Positions 9,069-17,175 of a stretch of 64,000 bases of DNA are shown here, piece after piece. Made by a program: the position numbers and the translations under genes. The notes under the pieces are model-generated. The model worked only from the letters and a program-made list of their open reading frames with translations. It was not told the DNA's origin and ran no database searches. Position 1 is the first letter of the stretch; every line of letters begins with the position of its first letter. Source of the DNA: Ktedonospora formicarum (GTDB taxonomy: Bacteria > Chloroflexota > Ktedonobacteria > Ktedonobacterales > Ktedonobacteraceae); contig NZ_BNJF01000002.1 in assembly GCF_016587355.1 (NCBI RefSeq), forward strand, positions 186,001-250,000. Reading direction: 5' to 3'.

Positions 9069-10949
9069 ATGCTTTCTATCCTATCAGCAACTGACATTAT
9101 TCAACTACTACAAACACGCGACCACCTGGTCCTGCTAGAAAATACCCTGGGAGGGCAAGAGGATGGATGGGACACCCTCTTTGTTGACCCAGTACACACA
9201 CTCGCAATTCACCAGGCAAGCGAATTTCTTCCATTGCTTGAGACAATGCAGGGCTATCTTCAGAAGGGTTATTACCTTGCCGGATATTTTGCCTATGAAT
9301 GCGGCTATTTTTTAGAGAAACTGAGGAAGCAAGATTATCGAGATGAGCACTCGCCTCTCGCCTGGTTTGGAGTCTACAACCAGCCTTATCGTCTTGCCTC
9401 TGATCTCCGAGAGGCAAGCTGGCAGGCTTATGCCTTAGCTCACCAAAATGAGATGGGATGTGAAGTCCAGGATGTACATTTTAATCTCGACGAAGAAGCC
9501 TATCGCCGCAAAGTTGAGCAGGTTCGTGAACATATTCGTGCCGGAGATGTCTACCAGATCAATTTGACTGGACGGACACATTTTCGCTTTGAGGGCTCCC
9601 CACTCGCACTTTATGCGCGTCTACGCCAGGCTCAGCGAACACACTACAGCTCCTACATACGCATTGGCGAGCGATCTGTCTTAAGCTTTTCGCCAGAGCT
9701 CTTTTTTCAATTGGATGGACAACGGATCATCACCCGCCCCATGAAAGGGACTGCTCCTCGAGGGCGTACGCTCCAGGAGGATGCTCAGCAAGCATCCTGG
9801 CTTCACAACGATAGCAAAAATCGAGCAGAAAACATTATGATTACGGATCTCTTGCGCAACGATTTAGGGCAGGTGTGCGAGATCGGTTCGGTCACCGTTC
9901 CACATCTGCTCCAGGTTGAACCCTATGAGACCGTTTTACAAATGACCTCGACCGTGACAGGAAAGCTTAGGCGCGGAGCCAATTTAGCACAGATACTCTC
10001 CAGTCTTTTCCCATGTGGTTCGGTAACTGGTGCGCCTAAACTTAAAGCGATGGAGATAATTGGTCAATTGGAAGAAACACGGCGGGGCATCTATACAGGA
10101 TCGATTGGCTATATTGCACCACCAACAGATAAGAGACCACAGCAAGCTCTCTTTAATGTGGCGATTCGTACCATTGAGCTTGAGCGAGGACAGGGGCTCA
10201 TGGGCATTGGCAGCGGAATCGTTTATGACTCTCAAGCTGCTGAAGAAGCAGCCGAATGCGCAGTCAAGGCCCGCTTCTTGACCGCAGACATACCAACGTT
10301 CGCCATTTTGGAGGCCATTCTTTGGGATGGTCACTATTATCATCTGGCAAAACATCTCAAGCGTATGCAAACCTCAGCCCATTATTTTGGCTATCCCTGG
10401 GACATAAACAATGTTCGGGCACTCCTCCAAAAGCAGTGCGATACAATGAAGACAGGTCATGCCTACAAAGTGCGCCTCCAGTTAGAGCGCAGTGGCATGG
10501 TGACCTGCGAGAGCTTAGAGATTCAACCACAGCAGGAAGGATTGTTGAAAGTCGTTGTGAGCCCACAACGGACAAATTCGCATGACCGCATGTATTTCCA
10601 TAAGACCACGTATCGCCCCCTTTATGAACATGCCTTCCAAATCGCACAACAACATGGATACGTCGATGTCTTGTTTCTCAACGAGCAAGGGGAAGTCACA
10701 GAGGGGGCAATAAGCAACATCTTTCTTGAACGCGATGGAAAAATGCTCACGCCACCGATCACATGCGGTTTACTTCCCGGAATAGCACGCCAATACCTGC
10801 TTGAGGCGCACCCCAATGCGCAGGAAGCCATTCTCACTCTGGATGATCTCTTGAGAGCCAAAGAGGTATACATTTGCAATGCCATTCGTGGCTTGCGTCG
10901 TGTTCAAGTGGTCACAGATCAGCAATATGATCAAGCGTTACAACTATAG
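9069..10949 (+). CDS. pabB: Aminodeoxychorismate synthase I-lyase fusion (PabB-PabC)
   Basis: A 626-residue two-domain enzyme of p-aminobenzoate, and hence folate, synthesis. The first ~420 residues are a chorismate-binding PabB domain: GDVYQINLTGRTHF, SFSPELFF, RPMKGTAPRGRT (the PIKGT-type block with the ADC-synthase Lys), ENIMITDLLRNDLG and CGSVTGAPKLKAMEII. The remainder is a class IV PLP aminotransferase-fold lyase; the MYFHKTTYRPLY segment carries the likely PLP lysine and GAISNIFLERDG is a family hallmark. It would convert chorismate plus ammonia to ADC and then to PABA and pyruvate. The glutaminase PabA is not in the window. The start is supported by GAAGG about 10 nt upstream; ATGs at 8997 and 9018 are alternatives. 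Confidence 0.9.
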   Translation: MLSILSATDIIQLLQTRDHLVLLENTLGGQEDGWDTLFVDPVHTLAIHQASEFLPLLETMQGYLQKGYYLAGYFAYECGYFLEKLRKQDYRDEHSPLAWFGVYNQPYRLASDLREASWQAYALAHQNEMGCEVQDVHFNLDEEAYRRKVEQVREHIRAGDVYQINLTGRTHFRFEGSPLALYARLRQAQRTHYSSYIRIGERSVLSFSPELFFQLDGQRIITRPMKGTAPRGRTLQEDAQQASWLHNDSKNRAENIMITDLLRNDLGQVCEIGSVTVPHLLQVEPYETVLQMTSTVTGKLRRGANLAQILSSLFPCGSVTGAPKLKAMEIIGQLEETRRGIYTGSIGYIAPPTDKRPQQALFNVAIRTIELERGQGLMGIGSGIVYDSQAAEEAAECAVKARFLTADIPTFAILEAILWDGHYYHLAKHLKRMQTSAHYFGYPWDINNVRALLQKQCDTMKTGHAYKVRLQLERSGMVTCESLEIQPQQEGLLKVVVSPQRTNSHDRMYFHKTTYRPLYEHAFQIAQQHGYVDVLFLNEQGEVTEGAISNIFLERDGKMLTPPITCGLLPGIARQYLLEAHPNAQEAILTLDDLLRAKEVYICNAIRGLRRVQVVTDQQYDQALQL

Positions 10950-11032
10950 AGGCAAGGGGAACACAAAGAGTGACAGTATTGCGATTTTATTGTTTGTACG
11001 TATCAGTGGATGCGGCAAGCGTTGCTTGCTCT

Positions 11033-11890
11033 CTACACTGTATGCATAATTGCCTCTTGGTCCATCAAACGCTGTAACTTCTCCAGGGTATCAGTTCCAG
11101 GAAGAGGTGTATAAATCATAATTTTAAGTTCGGGCATAGTTGGCACCTGTAGAGTTGTATGCTCGAACTTTAGCCACCCCACCAACGGATGCTCGATGTC
11201 TTTGAACGCATCGCTTCTTACTCGGACATCGTGACGAGGCCACCACGCTCGAAACTCAGGACTTACGCGCTGTAAATCAGTTATCAAGCGTTGGAACCAT
11301 TCTTCGTTGGCATAACGCACACTCTCAGCACGGAATTCTGCGATTACTTTCTGCGCTACTTGCTCCCACTTTGGATTATATATATTACGACTCGTCGGAT
11401 CGGTAAACATACGCCAGACAGCATTATATTCATATGGTGGCACTGGCTTTGAGAGCCCAAACACCTTTTCAGCCGTAATATTCCAGGCCAGAAAATCCCA
11501 ACGGCGACCAACGACAAAGGCTGGAACTGGGCTAAGTGAGTCAAGCACACGACGCAAAGCAGGACTCACCTCTTCATCCGATGCATATGCATCTATGACA
11601 TGTTGTTGGTTAGCAAGCAAAAAAAGATGGCTCCGTTCAGCATATGTCAACTGTAACGCATCAGCAATACTATGGAGAACCTCACTTGAAGGACGAATAT
11701 CACGCCCTTGCTCTAATAAGGTATACCAGGACACACCTATGTTCGCTAGCTGCGCGACTTCTTCACGCCTCAAACCTGGAGTCCGCCGCCTTCCTCCACG
11801 TATCAACCCAACCTGCTCAGGCGAGAGACGCATCCGTCGCGTACGGAGAAAATCAGCAAGATCCTGCCTGCGTTGATCGTCACTTATCAT
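11033..11890 (-). CDS. XRE-type regulator with MmyB-like ligand domain
   Basis: A 285-residue transcription regulator. Residues about 10-85 form an XRE helix-turn-helix with the family signature RTPGLRREEVAQLANIGVSWYTLLEQGRD. The rest is the MmyB-type ligand-binding domain (PAFVVGRRWDFLAWN, NIYNPKWEQVAQKVIAEFR, PLVGWLKFEHTTLQ), a PAS-like fold reported to bind fatty acid-type ligands in MmyB-like proteins. It is transcribed divergently from an aldo/keto reductase gene 138 bases away. In this family such neighbours are commonly the regulated target. A palindrome in the shared intergenic region is a candidate operator. Confidence 0.9.
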   Translation of the reverse strand: MISDDQRRQDLADFLRTRRMRLSPEQVGLIRGGRRRTPGLRREEVAQLANIGVSWYTLLEQGRDIRPSSEVLHSIADALQLTYAERSHLFLLANQQHVIDAYASDEEVSPALRRVLDSLSPVPAFVVGRRWDFLAWNITAEKVFGLSKPVPPYEYNAVWRMFTDPTSRNIYNPKWEQVAQKVIAEFRAESVRYANEEWFQRLITDLQRVSPEFRAWWPRHDVRVRSDAFKDIEHPLVGWLKFEHTTLQVPTMPELKIMIYTPLPGTDTLEKLQRLMDQEAIMHTV

Positions 11891-11940
11891 CCTCTTTGCG
11901 CCTTATCCTACTTGTCTCAATCATACGATAAAGGGACTCT

Positions 11941-11955
11941 GGTTATACGATAACC
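11941..11955. promoter_or_regulatory. Candidate operator of the MmyB-type regulator
   Basis: GGTTATACGATAACC has 6-bp arms around ACG, and the ATACGATAA core recurs about 20 bases to the left (from 11922). It lies in the 138-base divergent promoter region. The role is inferred from position and symmetry only. Confidence 0.4.
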
Positions 11956-12028
11956 CTTGTGCCATACTCAAAAGTGTATCACACATCATGATTGACGTCG
12001 CTTCATCAAGAGAAAGAGCAAATATTCT

Positions 12029-12925
12029 ATGGGATCGCATTCAACAAATAAACATATCAATCAACCAGCCGCAGCCGCAGGAACATTCACCATGACCAAG
12101 GATCTGACGGTCACGCGCATGGGATATGGCGCAATGCAATTAGCTGGTCCACATGTGTTCGGTCCACCCGCCGACCGAGACGCAGCAATAGCAGTCCTGC
12201 ATGAAGTGGTGAAATTAGGTATCACTCATATCGATACCAGCGACTTCTATGGTCCACATTTCACCAATCAGATTATTAAAGAAGCTCTGTACCCGTACCC
12301 GGACTCGTTGCACATTGTCACAAAGGTTGGAGCATTTCGAGATGCAGAAGGTGGCTGGCCACAGGCACTAGCACCTGAGCAGTTACGCCAGGCCGTCTTC
12401 GACAATCTGGAGAATCTCGGACTAGATACACTCGACGTCGTCAACCTACGTGTCGGAGGGTTTGACAGCCCAACGCCAGGTTCAATTGCCGAACCATTCA
12501 CGGCACTAGCCCAACTTCAAAAAGAAGGGCTGATTAAGCATCTCGGCCTCAGCACCGTAACTGCTGAGCAGATTGCTGAAGCCCGGTCCATCGCGCTGAT
12601 TGTATGTGTGCAGAACTTCTACAATCTTGCCCACCGAGTTGACGATGATCTAATCGATGCACTAGCCGCACAGGGCATTGCCTATGTTCCTTACTTCCCT
12701 CTGGGCGGCTTCTCCCCTCTTCAGTCCCATAAGCTTGCATCCGTCGCTTCCCGTCTGAGCGTCACCCCAATGGTCGTTGCGCTGGCATGGCTACTACAAC
12801 GCTCGCCAAACATTTTGCTGATACCAGGGACCTCATCGGTTGCACATTTACGCGACAATGTCACTGCGGCGGCGCTAACTCTTTCCGAAGAGGATTTAAA
12901 CGAACTGAACAGCGTCGTCTCGTAA
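12029..12925 (+). CDS. Aldo/keto reductase, divergent from regulator
   Basis: A 298-residue aldo/keto reductase of the short subfamily often found beside MmyB-type regulators. Motifs: VTRMGYGAMQLAGPHVFGPP at the start of the barrel, HIDTSDFYGPH with catalytic Asp and Tyr, HIVTKVGAF with the Lys, and GTSSVAHLRDNV for NADP(H) binding. The His normally found in the next strand is replaced in VVNLRVGG, as in other members of this subfamily. The start is uncertain: an ATG at 12092 (MTKDLTV) also has a possible site, but the GTF segment before it is conserved in look. The gene is followed by a 29-bp perfect hairpin. Confidence 0.88.
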   Translation: MGSHSTNKHINQPAAAAGTFTMTKDLTVTRMGYGAMQLAGPHVFGPPADRDAAIAVLHEVVKLGITHIDTSDFYGPHFTNQIIKEALYPYPDSLHIVTKVGAFRDAEGGWPQALAPEQLRQAVFDNLENLGLDTLDVVNLRVGGFDSPTPGSIAEPFTALAQLQKEGLIKHLGLSTVTAEQIAEARSIALIVCVQNFYNLAHRVDDDLIDALAAQGIAYVPYFPLGGFSPLQSHKLASVASRLSVTPMVVALAWLLQRSPNILLIPGTSSVAHLRDNVTAAALTLSEEDLNELNSVVS

Positions 12926-13024
12926 GTAATGCCGTCGCTCAATCAAAATCGAATTCATTGGTCTGTACCAACCACCATTGCCAGCGTGAATACACCCTTG
13001 TATGAACGAGACCATTGAACAAGA

Positions 13025-13086
13025 AGACCTCACATAGCGAGTTGCCCTCCATCACAGGATGGAGGGCAACTCGCTATGTGAGGTCT
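13025..13086. terminator. 29-bp perfect inverted repeat, likely terminator
   Basis: Arms at 13025-13053 and 13058-13086 are perfectly complementary with a 4-nt loop (ACAG). It lies 99 bases after the aldo/keto reductase stop. The length and perfection exceed a normal terminator, and no T tract follows, so a mobile-element origin is possible. Confidence 0.6.
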
Positions 13087-13294
13087 GCCTAAACCGCATT
13101 AATGTAGGTAACGAAAGATAGAAATATATTTCTGCGTTTCCCATATTGGAAGCTTTACGGGGAGAAGAACCGGCCTCATGCCCCGGTCGCGGTGTGAGGG
13201 TATGGTGGGTCGCTCAAAAACGAGGTCGCTTTGGCGCAATCGGAACTTTCAGTTGCCGTGAATCACCGCATCCCCATGTTTGCGCCGTTTTCTC

Positions 13295-13344
13295 TTGACA
13301 CAAAAGTGGTTGAGTACTATACTTTTAAAGTGATTGATCACTTT
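13295..13344 (+). promoter_or_regulatory. tetR promoter with two operator-like repeats
   Basis: TTGACA (13295-13300) and TATACT (13318-13323) are separated by 17 bases, a near-consensus sigma-A promoter. An 18-bp palindrome, AAAGTGAT-TG-ATCACTTT, occupies 13327-13344. A related half-matching copy beginning AAAGTGGTTGAGTACT lies in the spacer at 13303. TetR proteins usually bind such palindromes over their own promoters, so autorepression is likely. Confidence 0.65.
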
Positions 13345-13379
13345 CATTCGTTAGATATTGAAGGAAGAAATGGTTTCAG

Positions 13380-13973
13380 ATGAGAACACGCAAGTACATT
13401 TTGGAGGCAGCAGAACAGATGTTGCAAACGAAGGGCCTGGCTCGCCTGACCAATAAAGAGATTGCAGATGCCGCTGGATGTGCTGAAGGAACGCTGTACA
13501 AACACTTTGAGACCAAGGAAGCTCTCATTCTAGCCGCTATTGAAGAGAATGTGCCAGATTTTCTCACCGTGGTTCAACAAGAGCGGGTTGGGCAGGGAGC
13601 CATCGAGGAGAACGTACGCGACATAGCACGGGCCTCTATCCGGTATTACCGCAAATTACTCCCATTATCTACAGCTTTATTCGCTGACATTGATCTGTTG
13701 AACCATTTTCGTCTCTGGATGCAGGAACACAAAGGTGGACCATTAAACATCTATGAGAGAGTCGCGAACTATGTCGCAGCAGAACAGCGACTTGGGCGTC
13801 TCAAGTCAGAGATTGAGCCATTCTCATTCGCAGCGCTACTGTTGGGTGCCTGCCATCAGTATGTCTTTGTCCAATACTTCCAGGGGCATGATCCCTTCCC
13901 CGTCTCAGAAGATCAATTTATCAGAGGTACTGTGCAGACGCTTCTGGGAGAAAGTGGTAATTCCTCGAAGTGA
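13380..13973 (+). CDS. TetR/AcrR-family regulator
   Basis: A 197-residue repressor. The N-terminal helix-turn-helix is intact (YILEAAEQMLQTKGLARLTN, IADAAGCAEGTLYKHFETKEALILAA). The C-terminal ligand domain is helical and less conserved, with FSFAALLLGACHQYVFVQYF near the end. An ATG 10 bases upstream is out of frame. The strong promoter with overlapping palindromes suggests autoregulation. The next intact gene downstream is on the opposite strand, so any regulated transporter or enzyme has apparently been lost or lies elsewhere. Confidence 0.9.
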   Translation: MRTRKYILEAAEQMLQTKGLARLTNKEIADAAGCAEGTLYKHFETKEALILAAIEENVPDFLTVVQQERVGQGAIEENVRDIARASIRYYRKLLPLSTALFADIDLLNHFRLWMQEHKGGPLNIYERVANYVAAEQRLGRLKSEIEPFSFAALLLGACHQYVFVQYFQGHDPFPVSEDQFIRGTVQTLLGESGNSSK

Positions 13974-14104
13974 GCCTCAGGTAAAAAGCAGCAATCCAGC
14001 CAGGCATAAGTTCTCAGGAAAGGGATATCTCTTGCAAGTAGCAGCCAAGAGGTATATGTTATTATTAGTTATTACTCTTTTTGTAAAACTGCCCTTGAGA
14101 AAGG

Positions 14105-14449
14105 GCGCCTCAATAGGCCCGATTACCACAGCAATTGTGGCAGCACTTTCAGCTGGTGCCGTAGAAGGAATTGCAGAAGTTGGCAAATCGGCCCTGGGAG
14201 CGAGGTCACTCAGGCCGTTAATCGCCTGGAAGCCAAACCATCATCTGATGCTTGGAAAGCATCTTTAAACGAAGAGATTACTGCGGGCAGGCGGATCAGG
14301 ATGCTGGACTCCTTCAAGCGGCTCAGGCACTCCCGGCATCCTCTTCCTCTTCTCATCACCATGCCTCTGGTAATTATATCGCCCAAGCAGATTGGGGAAG
14401 TAGCGCATCAGTTGAAATCGGGATACCTCCACCATCTCCACAGAACTGA
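14105..14449 (+). pseudogene. Relic of a small effector-type protein ending in a YIAQA motif
   Basis: Three frames together recover one protein: GPITTAIVAALSAGAVEGIA EVGKSALG, then SEVTQAVNRLEAKPSSDAWK with NEEITA, then QADQDAGLLQAAQALP and a C-terminal SGNYIAQADWGSSASVEIG before a stop. The Ala/Gly-rich N-terminus followed by an xAVxxLEAKP segment is, as I recall, the pattern of small proteins encoded next to NLR genes in multicellular bacteria. A deletion and a frameshift inactivate it. The terminal motif is shared with the next start codon downstream (14484). Confidence 0.5.
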
Positions 14450-14483
14450 TTGTCGTCTTCCATGATCGAGAAAAGGATTGATT

Positions 14484-14603
14484 ATGCCAGGGGCCCCGGA
14501 GACCGTTCAAGAGTCGCATGGCAGCTATATCGCGCAGGCGACAAGCGGTTTATCAGTCGTTAAGGACTGCAAGGTGAAGCTGGCGCAGGCGTACAGGATC
14601 TAA
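14484..14603 (+). pseudogene. Truncated N-terminus carrying the same YIAQA motif
   Basis: ATG at 14484 with AAAGGA about 8 nt upstream opens a 39-codon frame, MPGAPETVQESHGSYIAQATSG LSVV, which then runs into unrelated sequence. The HGSYIAQATSG segment matches SGNYIAQADWG at the C-terminus of the gene just upstream. Its tail overlaps the 3' end of the convergent sigma factor gene. It looks like the surviving start of an NLR or other receptor whose body was deleted. Confidence 0.45.
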
Positions 14604-15440
14604 AATCGCAGTGAATATGGTAATCTTGCCATCTTTGATGAGGAGATCGCCAACAGCAATCAGTCGAGCATAGGGTGCCACAACGATTCCCACAAAACCA
14701 TTCACAAGCGCAACCTGACAAGCCCGGAAAATCTGAGAATGTTCCACAAGCATTTTTGCTACAACCGCCGCGCCATGCATTTCTCTTGGTGCGCCCACAG
14801 GCACATCCTGGGAATCGAATCGGACTACGATATTCGGGTCGAGCACTGCCAGCAACGCTTCAAAAGATCCTTCGCGCGCGGCAGCAAGAAAGGCTTCAAC
14901 CACATCTCGGCTTGTGGCAATGTCCGCATCCTGCATGGATGCTTTTCCTCGCACCCGACGGCGGGCACGGCTGGCGAGCTGCCTGGTCGCGGCCTCTGAG
15001 CGCTCTACAATAGGGGCGATCTCATCAAAAGACACGGCGAAGATATCATGCAGGACAAAGGCAAGGCGCTCGGCGGGAGCAAGCTGATCGAGCACTACCA
15101 GCAGAGCCAGGCCAACTGAATCGGCAAGCTCCATCTCTTGTTCCGGGTTAACTTCTCTTTTGTCACCCGTTACAGCTTCAGGCTCCGAAGCTTCTAAGGA
15201 ATCCTCACGTCGCGACTTGCGCGTACGCAGCATGTTGAGACACACTCGTGCTACGACTGTTGTCAGCCATCCACTCAGGTTCGAAACGGTACTCGTGTCG
15301 GAACTGCTCAAATTCAGCCAGGATTCCTGGACAGCATCCTCCGCCTCAGTGAGCGAGCCGAGCATACGGTAAGCTATCGCTCGCAGGCGAGGACGCTCTG
15401 CCTCGAATTGTGTAACTAACCAGTTGTGTGTATTCTTCAT
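14553..15440 (-). CDS. ECF41-like sigma factor (SigJ-type) with SnoaL domain
   Basis: A 295-residue extracytoplasmic-function sigma factor. Region 2 is ERPRLRAIAYRMLGSLTEAE followed by DAVQESWLNL and WLTTVVARVCLNMLRTRKSR. Region 4 is LAPAERLAFVLHDIFAVSFD and VERSEAATRQLASRARRRVR. The C-terminal ~110 residues are a SnoaL/NTF2-like fold ending DPVRLRQLHL, the fused regulatory domain of ECF41-type factors, which controls activity instead of a separate anti-sigma factor. ECF41 genes usually sit next to a carboxymuconolactone decarboxylase or oxidoreductase; none is adjacent here. It is divergent from the serine hydrolase. Confidence 0.9.
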   Translation of the reverse strand: MKNTHNWLVTQFEAERPRLRAIAYRMLGSLTEAEDAVQESWLNLSSSDTSTVSNLSGWLTTVVARVCLNMLRTRKSRREDSLEASEPEAVTGDKREVNPEQEMELADSVGLALLVVLDQLAPAERLAFVLHDIFAVSFDEIAPIVERSEAATRQLASRARRRVRGKASMQDADIATSRDVVEAFLAAAREGSFEALLAVLDPNIVVRFDSQDVPVGAPREMHGAAVVAKMLVEHSQIFRACQVALVNGFVGIVVAPYARLIAVGDLLIKDGKITIFTAILDPVRLRQLHLAVLND

Positions 15441-15702
15441 CGGTCACGTTTCCTCATTTCGTTGTGTCATAGTAATGACACAGTAAACCAGACGAATGTG
15501 ACAAGGAGACACTCTCCTACCATCACCATCGTCTGGATGACCATGTCAAGATGAACCGCAACTCACCTAGCTAGGGAATTCTGGAACAAGACTTTTCGAG
15601 AAGAGTAGTAAAAGAAGGTTTCTATGCCAATTTTTTTCGAATCTTTGTGTGGACAAGACAGTTTGCCAGGATAGGGGCCTCATAGTAAAAGGAGAAAAAA
15701 CT

Positions 15703-16911
15703 ATGAAAACTGGAGGTTTGTCTAGGGAGCGGCTAGGCCGTCTGCGCACGAACATGGCAGGCTATGTTGAGCGCGGTGAAGTGCCTGGCATCGTCATAGG
15801 CATTAGCCGGCACGGAGAGGTCCACATCGAAACTGTAGGCGATAAATCACTCGATGGCCCTGACCCAGTGCGGCGCGACACGATTTTCCGCATTGCCTCA
15901 ATGAGCAAACCCATCACAGCAGCGGCGACGATGATTCTGGCAGAAGAAGGAAAACTACGCCTCTCAGATTCGGTGGAGAAGTGGTTACCTGAACTGGCCG
16001 ACCGCAAGGTGCTCAAGCGCATCGACGCGCCACTCAACGAGACGGTACCCGCACACCGCCCAATCACGGTACATGACCTGCTCACCTTTACTATGGGCTT
16101 CGGGCTGCTTTTTTCTCCGACAGGTGAATACCCAATTCTCAAGGCCGCCAATGAGCTACAGATCGGGATGAGGCCAGCCTACCACCCCCAGGCAACGCCC
16201 AATCCCGATGAGTGGATACGCCGTCTAGGTACGCTGCCACTTATGTACCAACCCGGCGAGAGGTGGCTCTATGGCATCGGTTCCAACGTATTGAGTGTGC
16301 TGATCGCGCGCGTCTCTGGTCAGCCGTTTGAGATATTCCTTCGCCAACGAATCTTCGAGCCTCTTGGGATGAAGGACACTGGCTTCAGCGTTCCTGCTGA
16401 CAAGCTCGACCGGCTGGCAAACTGCTACTTCCCCAATCCGGCGACTGGGGCCCTCGAACTCTTTGACAGCGCTAAGGAGAGCCAGTGGGGCCGCCCTCCC
16501 ACCTTCCAGTCTGGGGCCAATGGGCTTGTATCGACGCTCGATGACTACCTGGCCTTTGGGCAGATGATGCTCTCAGAAGGCAGGCATCGCAACGAGCGCA
16601 TCCTATCACGGTTCTCGGTCGAAGCGATGACTACAGACCAGTTGACGTCCACACAGAAAGCGGCGTCCAGCCTGCCTCTGCTTCCTGGTTTCTTTGAGAC
16701 GCATGGCTGGGGATTTGGAGTCTCAATGATTACCAGACGGGATGATATTGCCTCGGTTCCAGGTCGCTACGGCTGGGATGGTGGCCTGGGCACCTCCTGG
16801 TTTTGTGATCCCAAAGAAGATCTGGTAGGCATTCTGCTCACGCAGCGCCTCATGGAACCCGATCTCTACCGCGATTTCTGGACCCTGGCCTACCAGGCCA
16901 TCGACGATTGA
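15703..16911 (+). CDS. Serine hydrolase, class C beta-lactamase fold
   Basis: A 402-residue hydrolase of the beta-lactamase/EstB family. The SxxK nucleophile motif is SMSK (residues about 66-69) in FRIASMSKPITAAATMILAEEGKL. The second motif Tyr lies in RWLYGIGSNVLSVL. WGFGVS and YGWDGGLGTSWFCDPKED form the third strand region. Such proteins act as esterases or D-amino-acid peptidases. No clear signal peptide is seen, so it is probably cytosolic. The start follows AAAGGAG by about 8 nt; an in-frame TTG 18 codons upstream has no such support. Confidence 0.9.
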   Translation: MKTGGLSRERLGRLRTNMAGYVERGEVPGIVIGISRHGEVHIETVGDKSLDGPDPVRRDTIFRIASMSKPITAAATMILAEEGKLRLSDSVEKWLPELADRKVLKRIDAPLNETVPAHRPITVHDLLTFTMGFGLLFSPTGEYPILKAANELQIGMRPAYHPQATPNPDEWIRRLGTLPLMYQPGERWLYGIGSNVLSVLIARVSGQPFEIFLRQRIFEPLGMKDTGFSVPADKLDRLANCYFPNPATGALELFDSAKESQWGRPPTFQSGANGLVSTLDDYLAFGQMMLSEGRHRNERILSRFSVEAMTTDQLTSTQKAASSLPLLPGFFETHGWGFGVSMITRRDDIASVPGRYGWDGGLGTSWFCDPKEDLVGILLTQRLMEPDLYRDFWTLAYQAIDD

Positions 16912-16933
16912 AAACGCAATTTCGTCTTTGACA

Positions 16934-16986
16934 TTCGACATACAATAGACCTACTGACAGTATCAGCAGGCTTATTGTATGTCGAA
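16934..16986. terminator. Bidirectional hairpin terminator
   Basis: TTCGACATACAATA (16934-16947) pairs perfectly with TATTGTATGTCGAA (16973-16986); an inner imperfect stem (CCTACTGA/TCAGCAGG) extends it. It sits between the convergent serine hydrolase and EcfT-like genes. Confidence 0.7.
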
Positions 16987-17175
16987 CTATACGTATACCC
17001 TCATATATCATCGCAACCTGGGTAAATAACTAGCCTTGAAGATCTGTGTAGCCAAAAGAATCTGTACATGCTGATCTATAGCCCTATTTCTTGGGTCCTG
17101 ACCAAATCCGAGGAAAACTCGAAATGGTTAAGGCTTCCTCAGGCTGCTTTCGACTTTCGGAAAAGGCTCTCAGTG

